From contig CANUEZ040000129.1 of NCBI GenBank assembly GCA_948099385.1, positions 2,356,001 through 2,420,000 on the forward strand: DNA of 64,000 nucleotides, written 5' to 3'. The stretch is from Fasciola hepatica (Eukaryota > Platyhelminthes > Trematoda > Plagiorchiida > Fasciolidae). The notes beneath the pieces are model-generated. The model saw only the letters and a program-made list of their open reading frames with translations, made no database searches and was not told the origin of the DNA. Below are positions 12,901 through 27,900 of the stretch, one piece after another. The position numbers and the translations under genes were made by a program. How positions within the stretch are numbered: position 1 is the first letter of the stretch; every line of letters begins with the position of its first letter.

Positions 12901-15900
12901 GTTCTGGTTTACCGCCAGTGAGATGGCGTGCTGGACCTTGATAAACCCAGTTCATTTCAGTTTAGGCAACCAATACCCATGCACTGGTTGCAGTGGCTTT
13001 GGTTGTTATCTCCTGGTGACAGCTCCAGTCGGAAACAATGAGAAAGGACAGGAATATTAAAGGAGCAGTAAAAGAACTACAAATATTGGTATCAAATCGA
13101 TAAAGAATGTTTGTGGATACAAGAGAGCCACTGATCACGACATCTGGCCATATCCTCCAAGGTATCTAGCCATAGAGTAACAGGGTCTCCTGGACCCCAC
13201 CCAGGAAGTCTAACACGCCCTACATGACCAAGTCCACAGGTTGGGTTTTTCATACACTTCTTCCATGTCATGGACTGGCCACCGTTACTCATCTTCCAGC
13301 CGGAACCCGCCTCAGTGAATATCGCGCACCGATGAATGTTGTCAGGGAACATGCGCAACACATGTCCAACCATCTTAACCTGGTGATCTTTAGTATTTCA
13401 TCTAATGATTTAGTTCGTGAACCTAAGACTCTCCGCAGAACCTCAGCACTGTTTATACGCTTTTCCCACCAGCTTTGAGAAATGTTACGAAGATATCGAT
13501 GTTCAAATACTGACAATCTTCGTGTATCCTCCACTCGCAGTGGTCATGTTTCTGAACCATACAAAAGCACGCGCCTGACTGCTTCTGCGTACTCTCGACC
13601 CTCGATACATAAACGGATGTCAAGTCGACACCATAGATGACTCAGATTGGTAAAAGCCAAACGAGTCTTCTGTATACGCGAAGGTACTTCATCCGATATC
13701 CGACCGCTGGGTGAAATGTAGCCACCCAGGTAACAGAACTTATTCACCAGGTCTATAGTTTCTCCAGATACTGGAAGGTTTGTCATTGACCCAACCCAGT
13801 CCTACAACAGCACCTTGCACTTTGAAGATGCAAAACGCATATCAACATAGCTACACGGTTCGTCAAGCTGTCTAGAAAAACTTGCAACTTACCTGGATCT
13901 TTACTTAGAAGAACTACTTCCTCTGCATTTTTAAGGTCTGACACTTTTCCACCCGGGAAAAGTTCAATGTCATCATTCTCACAAGACAAAAGCACGGTCT
14001 CTAAGACCGTATCAATTACAAAGTTAGGGAGAAAAGAAGAAGTGGGACAACCCTGACATACACCACTTTTCGTGGTAAACTCGGATGAAGGATCATCGTA
14101 AGCCCAAACTCGGCCTCGGTTGTGATTGAAATGAATTTCTCTGGTACACCCAGAGAACTGTGCAGTCGACTGAATCGAAGGCCACCTTAAGATCACGAAA
14201 ATCGGAGATAGTTGGCCAATGAAATGTGCGTCCATGTTCTAAAATTTGTCGAAGTATGAAGATATGATCAATATAACCTCGACCAGGTCTAAACCCAATT
14301 TAATTCTCGTGCGAGCACTGTTTGCGAGTGTTAGATAAGCGGTGGAGAATAATACCAGCGAGCAGTTTAGATGTGATACTAATCAGACCAATTACTCTGC
14401 GGCTTTCACAAAAGGACCTGTCGGCTTTCTTGTAAACTGGTATGATTACCGATTCACCTTTACTCTTTGAAACTTAATCATTCTTCCATATCAAACCGGG
14501 GAATTATGTCAACTCCAGTAAAAGTGCTACGCCACCGTCTCTGAAAATAGTCGGAGGGTAACCCATTCGGTCCGGCAGCCTTACGTCGTTTAAGATGGCT
14601 TATCTCACGGAGAACCTCCGCTTCTGACGAAGAACTAATATCTACAACCAGAGCTGGAGCTATGGTGCAACTTAAAATGCCTATCGTAAATAAAGGCCAA
14701 ATAAACTACCTCTCGAAATGCTCCGCCCAACGAACTAGACGATGCTCCTGATTTTCAGTCAGTGAGCTGCTCGCCTCTTTGGTCAGTTCATTACCGTCTG
14801 GCTTTCGGGGACCAGTACTTCTGATTAGACGGAAAAGGTTGTGGCTGTTTCCGATCACCGCAGCTTTTTCTATTTTCCTACACTTCACAATCCACCACTG
14901 CTCTCGGTCATTTCTCAGGCTCCGACACAGTTGGCTTTTAGGACATCTTCACGCCTCTTCGTATCTGGAATCCGGAGGAATCAATCTGCGCGCATCTAGC
15001 GGTGCAACTGAGGATGTGGATATCCATCAGTTCTGTATGTGTCTGGTTGTTGGACCTTGGGCAGCATTATCAGCCTTAGACAAGGGCCTGCCTTATTTCT
15101 GCTCATCGCTCTTCTGGATTATGGATCCTGGGCATTTGACTGCATCGATAAACTGGCGGATAATTCTGCTTGAAAAGCAGACCGATGGTTATCGTCCAGT
15201 AGCAGTTTCGGGGGACGGTTGGCTTCAGCGTTGCTTCGGCCACCGACGAGACACAGGCTGAGATGCGCACGCATAAAAGCGTGATTAGTGTCTACAGACG
15301 TGGACCAAAACGATCGACAGTGTGAAATTGATCCGCGCAAGCTGCAGTCGACAGCAGTGTGGTCGATCTGGGTCCAATTCTATGAGGACGCAGGAGGACG
15401 CCAGGTTAGTCAGTGCCATTTTTTGTGCGAGAAATTTGTACTCGGTAGGAATAGCCCATGCTCGGAATATAGTTGGATGAGTCGGCCACCGTTATCGGTT
15501 CAATCGGCTATAATGCCAAATCAGCCTCCCATATTCCTCTCCAACTTGTCTAGAATTCCAACCTGTACATTGAAATCGCCAGCAACAACCGTGATATCCG
15601 TGGAGTGCACGCTACGGAGCAGTTGAAACAAACCTTGATAGAATTCGTTCTTAGCCTCAGGAGAATTACAGTCAGTCGAGGCACACAGAGAAACGACAAA
15701 CACGCATCGACGCTTCAGTCTAGTGTTGTTGACACGCACAGAACCATTCAATCGAACTACACACAGACGACTGCTGACTGGGATCCAGTCGAGCAGTGCA
15801 CGCTCAACTTTCGTGCTCAGAGCATTGCCAACGCCAGCCTGACAACGAGCACTAGATACCGGATTACCCGACGTGTGAAGAGTGAAATGGGAAGCCGAAT

Positions 15901-18900
15901 TTGTAGCTGGAGCGCGATTTGCTAACACTGAAGTTGGGTCTTGTATGCGTGTTTCGGAGACACAACACACATCTATATTAAAGGTTTCAAGAGTTCTAGG
16001 TAGAGCGGCCTGCTGCCCCGGTCGATAAAGTGTGCGGACTTTGAAAGCAGCTAAGTGAAGAGAATATCTAGATCAGAGAATGGATTCTCTTTTTCCCCTG
16101 TGTCTAAGTAAGTTGCTACCCTTACCGGGAGTTATAGGTTCACGGTCACGACTCATTTTGGTCTCTCGGATCCATTCAGAATTGGGATGCGAAGGGCGAA
16201 GAGAAAAGAGACCAGAAAGGTTTCCTGAGGCACCACTGGAGACTTTTGGCCATATCGTACTTCGAGGTTGCCCACATGCAGAAGGGGTTTTTATTTGGGA
16301 ATCCAAACCGGAGCCTTTGACTCCAAGTTTGACCCACAAGGCGATGGGGTGTTAACCCAGCACGAGGACGTGACCGAAGCACCTGTGAATAAACTTCTTC
16401 TGGTCTCTCATTGGAGACCTGGTCGTTGCACGCATTTTGTCTTATCTTCGCTGGTGCCTTGTCATCGACCCACTCTTCGGATTCAGTCCTTAGCCGCATG
16501 CACCAAATGGAGCTAGCGGAACGTGGACGGAGCAGCATACTTTGGGCCAGGGGCTGCACAGCTTTGGTTGGCGATAGCTGCCCAGTCAAGTGCTATGACT
16601 TTCCCCACCGTCGAGAGAAATCTTAGGTACTCCACTCTTACGTCCAGGCCGGTAAGTCGTTTCTCTCCGTGTTTATTCGCTGGAGTGTCTTCTCTAGGGG
16701 CATAGTGGTTGGAACAAGATGTGGCCCAGCAACTGGTTCAGAGACTGGACTTCGTCTGGCCTCTACTCATCGATCTGTCAGGCATGATTGCATCTCCGGC
16801 TCAAGGAAGCCATCTTGCAAAGCTCTTTGAGTCATGGAGGTACGGAAACCATCACACTACGCCAAGGTGCTGTCTCGTCGTAAGACACCGAGATCCGGTA
16901 CAAAGGCTGCATGGACAGGAACCATAAACCTGAGTTACGTACACTACCGACATTCAAAGCTATCATTTACACGAGTGCATTGAGCAATATTAGTTTAGAA
17001 ACCATAGCTATTGAGAGGGCAGTAGTCCTTCCAAGCATCATCCTCGCACTTCTGTGCTTTGGCTTTGTTTGCCAAGGCAAGATCAATAGAAGTATAAAGT
17101 GGAAAAGAGCCATGAACTAAGCAACAAGCGGAAGCCACAAAGACGAAGAAAGAGCCTGAATGCATCTATGCCACTGGTGGCGATATCTTGTTACATAAAA
17201 TAGTATTTCCAACCACCTGGTAGGTGGCTCTTTAGAATTTGGAATTCAAACACGCCCTACTTGGCCAAGTGAACTTGTCAAGGATATCATACCTTTTGTC
17301 ATGTCATGGGCTGACCACCTCAAAATACCACCCAATCACAGCGTAAACCGGTGGTCATGCGTAACACATTTCCCAGACATCTAAACCTGTCTAGATTTAG
17401 CACTTGTTCCAGTGACAACGAGAGTGTAACAATCATCGATTTTCTTCGTCAGTACGCAAGTACTGGGAAGCTGATAATTTCCTGAGCGGATGCTGTTTGC
17501 TGATGTACACAAGGGATACAATACCCATATTTTCCGTTAGGATCAGCTGTAGACTACAGCCTAACACTTCACAGACTATGCGACCTCAACAAATAGATAA
17601 ACAAGCTCGTTCACTTCCGTTAAATAGGACGTGCTGTTCGGTGCTTTCAAATAGTTTCTGTGGTTTCCGCGTGAGACGATGAGACACTTTATACGGATGA
17701 CCTAATTCAGTATGGCGCGGCCAACTACGTGCGTGAATAGCAACCGATATGACAAAAGCCACCGGGACATTGAAAAACAAATACTTACCTGATTAGCTTT
17801 AGGAACGGTACTCGAGGGGTAATTGATGAGCCCAGTCGGTGTCAGATTGTCCCAACTACCATCTCGCTTTGGAAGTATGTCATAGCGCTTCGTTCGGTCT
17901 ATGTTTGAGGAAGCGTTGATGTCCTGAGAATCACCGTTCTGATTTTTGTACTGATATAGCAGGATAAAATGCAATCAAAACCAAATGGCAAATTGAACGA
18001 GTTCAATAATAAGCACAAAAAATGCAATGAGTGGTTCAACATGCGGTCTTACCGATGCATTCAGATTTGATAATAATTGGAAGCGGAACACATGTTGTTT
18101 GTGTAGCGAAAGTCAAAATGTTAATAACAGTGTCGTTCGTAGATTTTTGTAAGTCACCAACGTTTTGGTTACCGTGGATAACCTTTCTTAAAGCAAGAGA
18201 AAGGTTACTCACAGTAAGCAAAACGTTGGCGGATTACAATATCTACCCACAAAGGCTGTGCAACCATCATTATAATTTACACAACGAAACACATATATTT
18301 TGGGTCTTGTCAGGAACCATGAAACACGTGTCCGGTAACGCACGATCCTAGAGGAATAATGGTAAGTGAAGCGTTGACAGCTTGTGTGTCGAACAGCGGA
18401 ATTAAAGTATGAATGTTACGTCACAAGTCCGTACGATTTCATCAGTGCAGGGCCACGTCGCCCCTGAACACCGCTGACATCATCCCGGATGAGGACGAAA
18501 CAATCACAATCCCAGATAAAACGGGCAAGAAAATCACCATTTTCAAAAGATAATCATAAATTTCGCGAAAAACGTAATTCCGCAGTGCACAACTGCAGAA
18601 AAAGTCGTTATAAATCAGGTCTTCAAATTCCATAATATCGGTAACGTTAAAAAAAACCATGAGGGTATAAGCTGACGTCGTCTATAAATGATATGATTTG
18701 GTTCGTACACGTGATCATCTGTCCAGAATCGAGAGTGAGGTTGAAGCTCGCGAAGCGGACCGATGGTCTAACCAGTTCGTGACAAAACGGAACTGAATCA
18801 ACTGACCAGTTTCGAAGTTGTTCTGGCCGAATGAAAACAAACCAGTCAATAAGAATTGTAGCTAAACAAGCCAGTCAGAAGAGCTGATAATGAAGAACGT

Positions 18901-21900
18901 TTGGGCCGATACGTTTCGTGTAATAATTTGGCTACGAACACTAGGCACCTTATATAAATTATCTGTTTGTGCTAATTAAGATGGCTCGACATCAGAAGAG
19001 TCTTGTTGCCGGAGCCAACAGGGTCGATGAGAACATCAACCAAACAGAATGATGCAAAAAAAATTACGGGGGGAGTTGTATATCGTGATGGCCCCATAAT
19101 ACAGATGACAAACAAGGACGAACGTATTTATGAGTGCGTATCTGAACACAAAGGAAGACGACGGATTCAAGGTTCTGTAAAATGATTTCGCAACACATTA
19201 TTTCACTGGTGAGAATCGATTTACTCCAAAGTTAACAGGGAATTGTGAAAACAGCAGAAAACATTTTGATGCGAAATGCTTTTCATCATACAGAGGGCGT
19301 TTTGAAGCTAAAAAAATGCACACTGAAGCACAAAGTCAACATTAGTGCACATCCCTCACCTTGGTCCGGGCTATTTTATAAAACACGCTTGTTTCCTTGA
19401 TGGCTGGTTGAACTTGTTCATATACACGAACACTTGATTGCATCCACTTTGGTAACTGAGACTGAGCAGCGGCTGTTGCGAACCGCTGGTCACACAGGAA
19501 CACTGTTCCAAAATCACGATGGTGCCGAATGACCCTGTGAGCGTGTGCAGTAACGAAGATATAATTGGCAGATGAGTGTGGTTTGATGACCACATGTTTG
19601 CACGCGATGGGAGACATCATTTTGCTTGTTCTGAGAGCTCATTAAGTAGGGGCAAAAGCCAACGTGAGTAGAACAACATTCAGAAGAAACGTGAAACACC
19701 TGTTGAGATGATAATGCCCCGCTCACCACTGAAAGGCATCCCTTGCTTTTAAGAACTGACCAGTTCACAGCGAGACTCATCGGGTCGAAATAACCAACAC
19801 GTCTTTTGGTAGGAGACGACTGCACGGTGCGCCAAAAAAAGGCTATCGAGCGGTAAAGAACGAAAATCTCAACTCTTTCACCTTAAGCACGAATACGCAC
19901 AGACGCTGACTTTGCTTGGCTGTCGCACACAGACTCGGTAATAAAACCCCACGGCTCAGCCAGGGTTGCGTCATCATGTGCAAACTGACAAGAGCCTAGT
20001 TAAATATGGAAAAGCGGAGTTATTTGGGGTTTCGCCGGAGCTCACAGCAAAGTCAGCGGTTTGCGCGTGTTTGTGTCGAGCGTGAAAGAGATAAGACTTT
20101 AGTTCTTCATAGGTCGATGACCGATTCTATTATTTTGGCACACCCGGTAGAACCACCAATGCCCAACCAGAAAACAGGATGTTACCTTTACGCCAATCGG
20201 TTTGCCCGCCAACTCTTCGCGTTAGAGCAGCTATGTGACAGGCGACTCAAAAGCTTTATTCTTCGATAGCAATTCGCCGTCAACGTTTTGCGGTATTGAT
20301 GCGGATATATGTATAGTAAATATTATGTACGCCTCGACTTATCAACATTGTACAGCTAAGAAGTATCCATCATAACATCGTGCATCCGTGCTTTTATGGA
20401 AAGTTTATCGTTTTCTCAGCGCCACAAGTGCCACAGGATGATGAGATCTGTAATGACTTTCGGAATCAGGAATGCGACCTTCTCCCAACCACCATCACCA
20501 ACTGTGGTAGGCTTCCCGAGGTAATTCAGACCATCGATTAGGCTTATTTAGTCATAACAAACAACAACCGTAAATATAGAATCCTATTAGTCATAAGACA
20601 GCCCTAAAAATCGATTAGGGCAATGTTGACCATAGCTCGTCACCTTGATCCCCAAACGGTCCATAATTTATTTCAAAGCCCGGGCGTACTTCAAATTTGG
20701 GAGGAATACAACTCAATCGTTCATTAGGAAGAACAGGATCATTTTGGTGAGTCTTCGAACACAGATTTAAACAAAGAAGCGACAGCGGCCAGTGGTCAAG
20801 CGGTTACCATCGCGGAATTTGCACATAAGCGACACGGGTCTAATTATCACGACCGCCGGCCAAGTTAACATTTGACAGGTTGCACTGGCCGCAACCCTTT
20901 CCTGAAGTGTCATACTTTGTCGTATGATGGATAAAAGTAAGAAAAAAATAATACTCTTATTCTACTAGAAACGGTGAAAGGTCGTGAAAGCTGGTTATTA
21001 ACCTTAAATCGGGATGGGGTATGTTCGTGAACTTTTCAGAATCGCGATAGACTGTTTAAGTACTCTGATACAACAAACGCAACTTCGGTTTGCTGTCAGG
21101 TAGACCAAATCAAAGGCCGTGTGGAATTCCAGAACAATTCTTGCAAGCCCTTGGAAAGTATGACAATGGTCAACTAACTGCCAGATGATAAAGATTTGGT
21201 CGGTACATTTACGGCCGCCACGCAACCTACCGAGCTCGCTACGTATGTGATACAATCTAAGGGGTATTACAGACAGCTAGGCCATTATTGCGAAAAGACT
21301 CGCTAAGGCGGTCATTGTGCGAGCCTTTTTGAAAAGGTTACCAAAAACTGATTCCACCATGACGAGGAGACCTGTTCTGGATCTCAAACATTGAAGTTCA
21401 TTCAACCATCGACTACGCACTTCTGTGCTCTGGTTTTGATTGCTATCCCCAGCATCGTCAAGTAAAGGGCTACGACAAAAGAAGCACAAAGTGAAAAAGA
21501 GTTGAAAACAAAGCGAAAAGCGGAAATCACGAACACGAGGAAAGAGTTCGAATGCAACTACACTACTGGCCGCGACACCTAGCCACTTCACGTAATATCT
21601 CCAACCATCTGATTAGCGGGCCTTGTGGACCCCAACCCAGAAGTCTAACACGCCTTACTAGGCTAAGTCCACTTATTAAGGTTCTCATACTTTTCTGCCA
21701 TATCATAGACTGACCACCTCGGCCTATCTCCCAACTACCACCTGCCTCGGGGAACGGCGTACGCCGAGGAAGTCTTTCGGTAGGCGTGTGTAGCACATGT
21801 CCCAGCTACATTAACCTGTTAAGATTCAATGCTTGTTCCAATGAATGACCACTAGATCCCAGCAACCTACGTCGAACCTCAGCATTGCTGATACGGTGCT

Positions 21901-24900
21901 CCCACCATATTCAGGCAACGCTACGGGGACCCTTGTGCTCGAACACCGACAGTCTTCGCCTATCTTCCATCATCAACGGCCATGTTTCCGAGTCGTATAA
22001 AAGAACAGACCTAACCGCCGCATTGTACACTCCACCCTTAACAGACAATCGAATGTCGCGCCGACACCACAGATGACTGAGGTTGGCAAAAGTCAAACGC
22101 GTCTTCTGTATACGCGATGACACTCCATCTGATATCTGACCACCTGGTGTGATGTAACTGTCCAGGTAACAAAATTTATCTATTTCAGTTAGAGTCTCTC
22201 CTAGCAAGAAGAGGTTTGATGTAGAGCTAATCCAGTCATGCAGCAGAATTTAATACTTTGAAGATGCAAAACGCATCCAGAACATCGCTACGCTGTTGTT
22301 AAAGTTCTCTAGAAAAACTGGCGACTTAATTGGATCTTCACTCAGAACAACAATATCGTTCGCATATTCCAAGTCGGACAGTTTGCTGCCTGAGCGAATA
22401 TCCATGCCATTATTCTCACACGAGGATAGAGCTATCTCAAGAATCAATTCAGTTACAAAGTCCGAAAGAAAGATCGATAGAGGGCAACCCTAACGAACAC
22501 CACTTCTCGTAGTGAACTCGGGTGAAAGATCGGTGTTTGCAAGCAAGTATTGGAAAAGAGAAGTAAATTTATCTGGCACATCGTTCAGTGAGAAGCAGTG
22601 CCAAAGAACTGTGCGGTTAACTGAGTCAAACACCGCTTTCAGATCAAGAAAGACAGAGGCTGTGGGCCTACGGAAGGTGTGTCTGTGCTCTAAGATTTGT
22701 CGAAGGGTAGAGATGTGGTCAATATAACCCCGACCGGGTCTGAAACCTGCTTGATTCCCAAGCGTACACGTTCCACGGGCGATGGATAGTCGGTAGAGAA
22801 AAAGCCCGACGAGCAGTTTGGAGGCGATACTTACCCAGCTAATTCCTCTGTGGTTTTCACAAGAGAATCTGTCACCTTTATTGTAAATCAGCACAATCAC
22901 CAATTTACACCATTTCCTGGGAATCTGCTCACTATCGCAGATTAACTGGATGAGTTTTATTAACTCCGCTATTAAAGCTTTGTCTCTATACTTACAACCC
23001 AACCGGTCCAGCGGCTCTGTATCTTTTTAAATAACCTTTCGTGTGCTCAACCTCCATTTCTGACGAAGGGGTGATATCTACCTGCATCGGTTCTCTGGCA
23101 GGTATATTCAGAAGGTCCACTGCATAGGTGGGCCAACGGAATTAATTCTTAAAATGCTCTGCCCAACGGTCAGGCGACGTCCCTGGGAGTGGATCAGTGA
23201 GCAACCAGATTCCTTGATTAACTCACTTACACCGGGCTTACGCGGATCAGTACCTCTAATCTGATGGTAAAGGTTCCGGATATTGCCAACAGAGATTGGA
23301 CTTCTGACCTCTACTCATCAACCTGTCAGGTATGATTGCATCTCCGGCTCAAGAATGCCATCTTGCAAAGCTCTTTGAGTCATGGAGGTATGCAAACCAT
23401 CACACCATGCCAAGGTGCAGTCTCATCCTTATGGATGAAGAACCGAACATGTAGTTTCCCAATAAGCGAAACCATTTCATCTAAAAACGAGGTTAGTGAA
23501 AAGCAATCGGATTTCGGTGCTTTTTAGCGCGCTAATGCCTAATTCTGCTTACGGATCTCGGCCTCCATTTATATTCTATAGAAACGGGAGATGTGCATCT
23601 AAGCTAACCGTCGAGGCCGGTGCAAGAAATCAAAGAAACAGTATTTAGACGCGAGACGGCCAACGTTCAAAAAGCCAGTTCTGAATATGGATAAATGTAC
23701 CGTCACCTCCACAGATCGTTTAATTGAACCTACCGTTTATCCAGTGGTGACTCGTAGAAGATGGAACAAATATACATGTGGTAATTCAACGGATCCACCG
23801 AATAGTTTGTTTCAATTCGGCTACAGGAGTTACATTAGCCAGAAAACGTTACGCGAAACAGACAAAACCTGTACAATCGGGAACTAAATGCCATACAACG
23901 CTAAAGCACGGCATCGGTAGCAACGAAAGTCCGTCCTGCAACCTGTTTAAAACATGGAATGGTAAATCATATAAAAAGAGAACGATCAAAGTAAAACAGT
24001 GAGGACAAGCAATATGAGAAATGTTGTCTAAATCAACTCGTAGGTGGATCCCCGCTCCTATGGTATCAAAGACATTGGTTCATTGATCAACTCTGATCAG
24101 GAACAGCATTTCCCACATCTAATTATCGAAATACAACCAAGCATTTTCAGAGTCAATATGCGCACGACACACACCTTCCAACTGACTGATTGACGGTGCG
24201 CCAGGCCTGGATGTTGTACCACATACGACCGGTAGGGTGGGAGGCCACTGAAATGGCACCATCGGTTTTCTTTCGCGAGACTTGATTCAGTAGCTCTGTA
24301 TGCTGCTCATCTAGGTAAGCCATTTTCAGCTTTACTCGTGGGTCCATGAACGGGGGATAGGGTAAGCCTAGAATAGCCACCCCACGACTTGCGTAGTCAG
24401 CCAAATCCATGCCCTCACTGGCACGACCGCGCATCACGGCAAATAAAGCGGCGCCGTCGACATCGGTGACGGACGTTGCTGGACCAGGGGCTGCCGCCAG
24501 ACGATAGTCAGACAGTACCTGAACCACGAATGCGGGCAATGAGATTAGGGAGGAAGAGGATTACCGTTTCCTTGATAGCAAACAAAAATCAATGCGATTA
24601 TGCACAGCACGCGAAAACACTCAGCCTCAATAATTGCTAAAAGACAATAAGCAGCGTCAGTATTCAAGTACCAGCGTATGCATGAAGATTAAAGGAACAA
24701 GGTATCGTTTATTCAGGTTTGCGATTCTTATGCACGTACTTGGGTGATATATTTGCAACAAACATAATAACTATCCACACAATCTATCTCTTGTGACACC
24801 GATAAGACCGTGAGTACTTGGACAAAAGATTATCATTTTTGTCAACTTGACTATCGAATATCTTGTTGTTCTTCTATTATCCGATACTTGTTAAACGTGC

Positions 24901-27900
24901 TGTATTTAGTCAGTCGCGAAGCACAGAAAACAAGCTTGATTTCTGAAGAGTGTTCGTGTGTTTATTAAGGACAGACCCCATCATTCCACAAAAAAGCTTG
25001 AAAAATAGAGCATATCGAGGTACTCACCTTCGTGAAAAGAACTTTGTCACGCGGCTCAACAAAAATTCTCTTGCAACGAAGCATCCGGTCGTAAATTTTA
25101 TCAGTCTAGAAAACACGAGGATAATATTGAAACAGTTTTCACCACGAAACGATATTAAGAGAGATAATTCGAGAAACGAAACTCGACTAAGCAGAATCAA
25201 GCGGGCAACGACAAATGAAACGGATGTGGCATCCTTCCCACAGACGCCACCAATTTGACCACGTACAATCAGAAGGATGATCACGTAGGTGTAAGAACGG
25301 CCATCAATATTGATATAGAAACGATTTCGTCTTATTGGATGGACTGATATATCCGGAAGACATGTGGTGATCTCGATCATTCTGAGAAAATGAACATTTT
25401 CCGAACATCATTTTGGATTTATTTTCTCTCTCCGATCTATTTTGACGCTAGATTTTGACTGCACTGTTTTTCTTCGGTTGCGTAGGTTCTACTAAACTGA
25501 TATTCACGAAGTTTCTATCGATTTACCTTTTGACACACTTCCAGTTTTTGCAAACTTCAAGCACTCAGTATGCTTACGCTTCTTCCTTTCGTTTGTTTGC
25601 TTTACTTGTATTGTTCACATAGGCATCATTTGGGTGCCACGATATGCAGAACACACCGTCGCTTCTGTCTACCGACCGGAGTCTTCTCTATTCATTCAAT
25701 CGAGGAGATTTCGTTGGTAGTTCGTCCCGAGGTCCCATAGAAGACACGTCCAGAGGTCGCCAGCGGAACGTCTCCTTCAAAGGGTCGAAGACACGGGGAC
25801 AAACATTACCAGTTCACTATCAAAATACAATTTGTCACCGGATTATCAGCACTAAAGCTGCTACCTTGCAGGACGCGTTCGGTTGCGCAGCGAGTTGATT
25901 CCTAGCATGCAGAGGTCCGAAAAAATCCCGTTAGCATATTCATTAAGGACAGGGAGACTGAGTAGCACAACAATAACAAATCGTTCCTGAACGCGCACAG
26001 TTGGTTTTCACAGTCAACGGCGCTCTTACATCGAACATAACAACCTGTTTCCCAATCCCTGCCTTCTGTCCCTTTAGTCCGCATTTTTTCACACTCAGCA
26101 GGAATTTCGGTTGTCCATACCGGCAGTAGTGCTCCACCGCAAATCTCGTTTGAGTTCCTTTGCATCCTCTCTCAACTAACTTTCAAGTCTCCCAAAACCT
26201 GTTACCACCGGTTGATGCCCTACTTCTCATTCGATGATCATTTAAACTAGCCATATTCAACGTACGAACTCTGATGACAGGAACTTTAAGCTCTTACGCT
26301 TAAGTCCCTTTACACTAGTGTACGTTGCACTGAAGAGACATGCATTTAAGACTACATTTCCATTATCCGATTGACGTCTCTCATCCAATCCTTCTGCAAA
26401 GTTTCACTAACTTCTTTCTGGGGATCCCGAGGCTGCAGCTTCTGGTCATACGGGTGTTGATGTGGCTCTTACTGAGACGGCTGAAGCTGAAGTGCTAGAC
26501 TGGATCCTTGCAGACAATCGGTCATAAGAAGTGAGAACTAGAGGTTCGTGTAAGGTGAGCAGTCGCCGTCCCGATAATCGCAGCCCAGATGCAATCAAGG
26601 ATATGTTCTGTCAAAATCTACACGAAATCTTACATAAAACAAACCGGGCCGACATCACGGTTTTAGCAGAAGATATGAATGCTAGAATAGATTAATTGTC
26701 ATCGATCGAGGCGCATTTGGACTAGAATCCCGTCATTCTGAAAACGGGTTTCGGCCCTGGACTCTGACCATCGCCGATCTCTCGCCAGGACGAACAACAA
26801 GCGTTATGATCGCCGGTACGCTATCTGGCGTCTGCGCTCATTGAGTTAGCAGTGAACTCGGACCGACTACACGTCAATAAGCTACAAACAATGGGATCGC
26901 ACAGAAGACTGAAGATCGTATTGGAGTAACCTAACTGACTCCTATGACATACCAGTTTGTAAAAAGCTGTGCATAAACTTAGGCGGGTGTTCAAAACGTA
27001 CACTATAACGGCGGTTGGATGGCGATAAGATTTCTTAACCACCTCTCTGTACGTCTTCCAAAATGCGCAAGCTAAAAAGCTACAACTAACCCCATGCGAG
27101 AACACCAACTAGCAACGGTCGCTTCTTAAGGATGGTCTCGATTGCATAGACCTGTCTGTCTTGTAGCATCGTAAAACTCTGGATTTCTGCGGATACTGTA
27201 CGCCTTCTAGAAGCACGCCAGTCAATAACAACTGGAAGCGAAAATAATGAAATAAGGCTCGAAACGAGACATCAAATAAAGGGAAACTTATGCAGAGATA
27301 GCAAAATCTGGCGGCTGAAACGTGCATCAGAAGTCGACCGTGTGGTCACCATCGGATACTCTCGCAAGCCATTCCGTCTCGATTGAGTCACCAGTAAGAA
27401 ACCACGGGGTGAGCGTGAAACGACCTGTTGAACTGACGGTTCGCCGATTCTTAATCAGCAGTAGCGTCTCGAACGCTGAACGGAGCGATTCAAGGCTCAG
27501 CTTAGCTGGCCTCCTGCATCAGATCTTCCAACATGCGTCCCGTGGTCTGTTTCGACAGATCCGCCTACTGACGTGGAGATTCGTGAGAAAATCTAGGCAT
27601 TGAGACGGCACAAAGCGCTGATCTTCGATGGCCTTCCGTCTGTGCTATTTAAAAACGCGGAATAAAGCCAGTTAAATAACTCAAAATTCTGCCTGGAATA
27701 CCGCTTGGATCCCTCCCTTGTGGCGGGCGAACTGCTTTTCCCCTATCTTCAAAAAGGGCTCGTTTAGTGACTGGTCCAACGAAGGGATGGATTACAAGCT
27801 TGGCCCCAATAACATGGAAGCTTTTAATGTCTGTCATGCTTCGCAGGTTGTACCACATGCGTGAAGAGCAGGCTGGGTTTCGCACCGGTCGTGGATGCAT

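Noticed and set aside
16080..16927. Plus-strand frames in the 5' region of family A ([14 protein letters not shown] and others), seen again at 33345-34225 on the minus strand
   Set aside because: They are antisense to the LINE and are kept only because the two copies are about 97% identical; no independent evidence of coding.
24950..25258. 102-codon plus-strand frame
   Set aside because: It is the antisense shadow of the RTEL1 exon at 25028-25105 and its intron.
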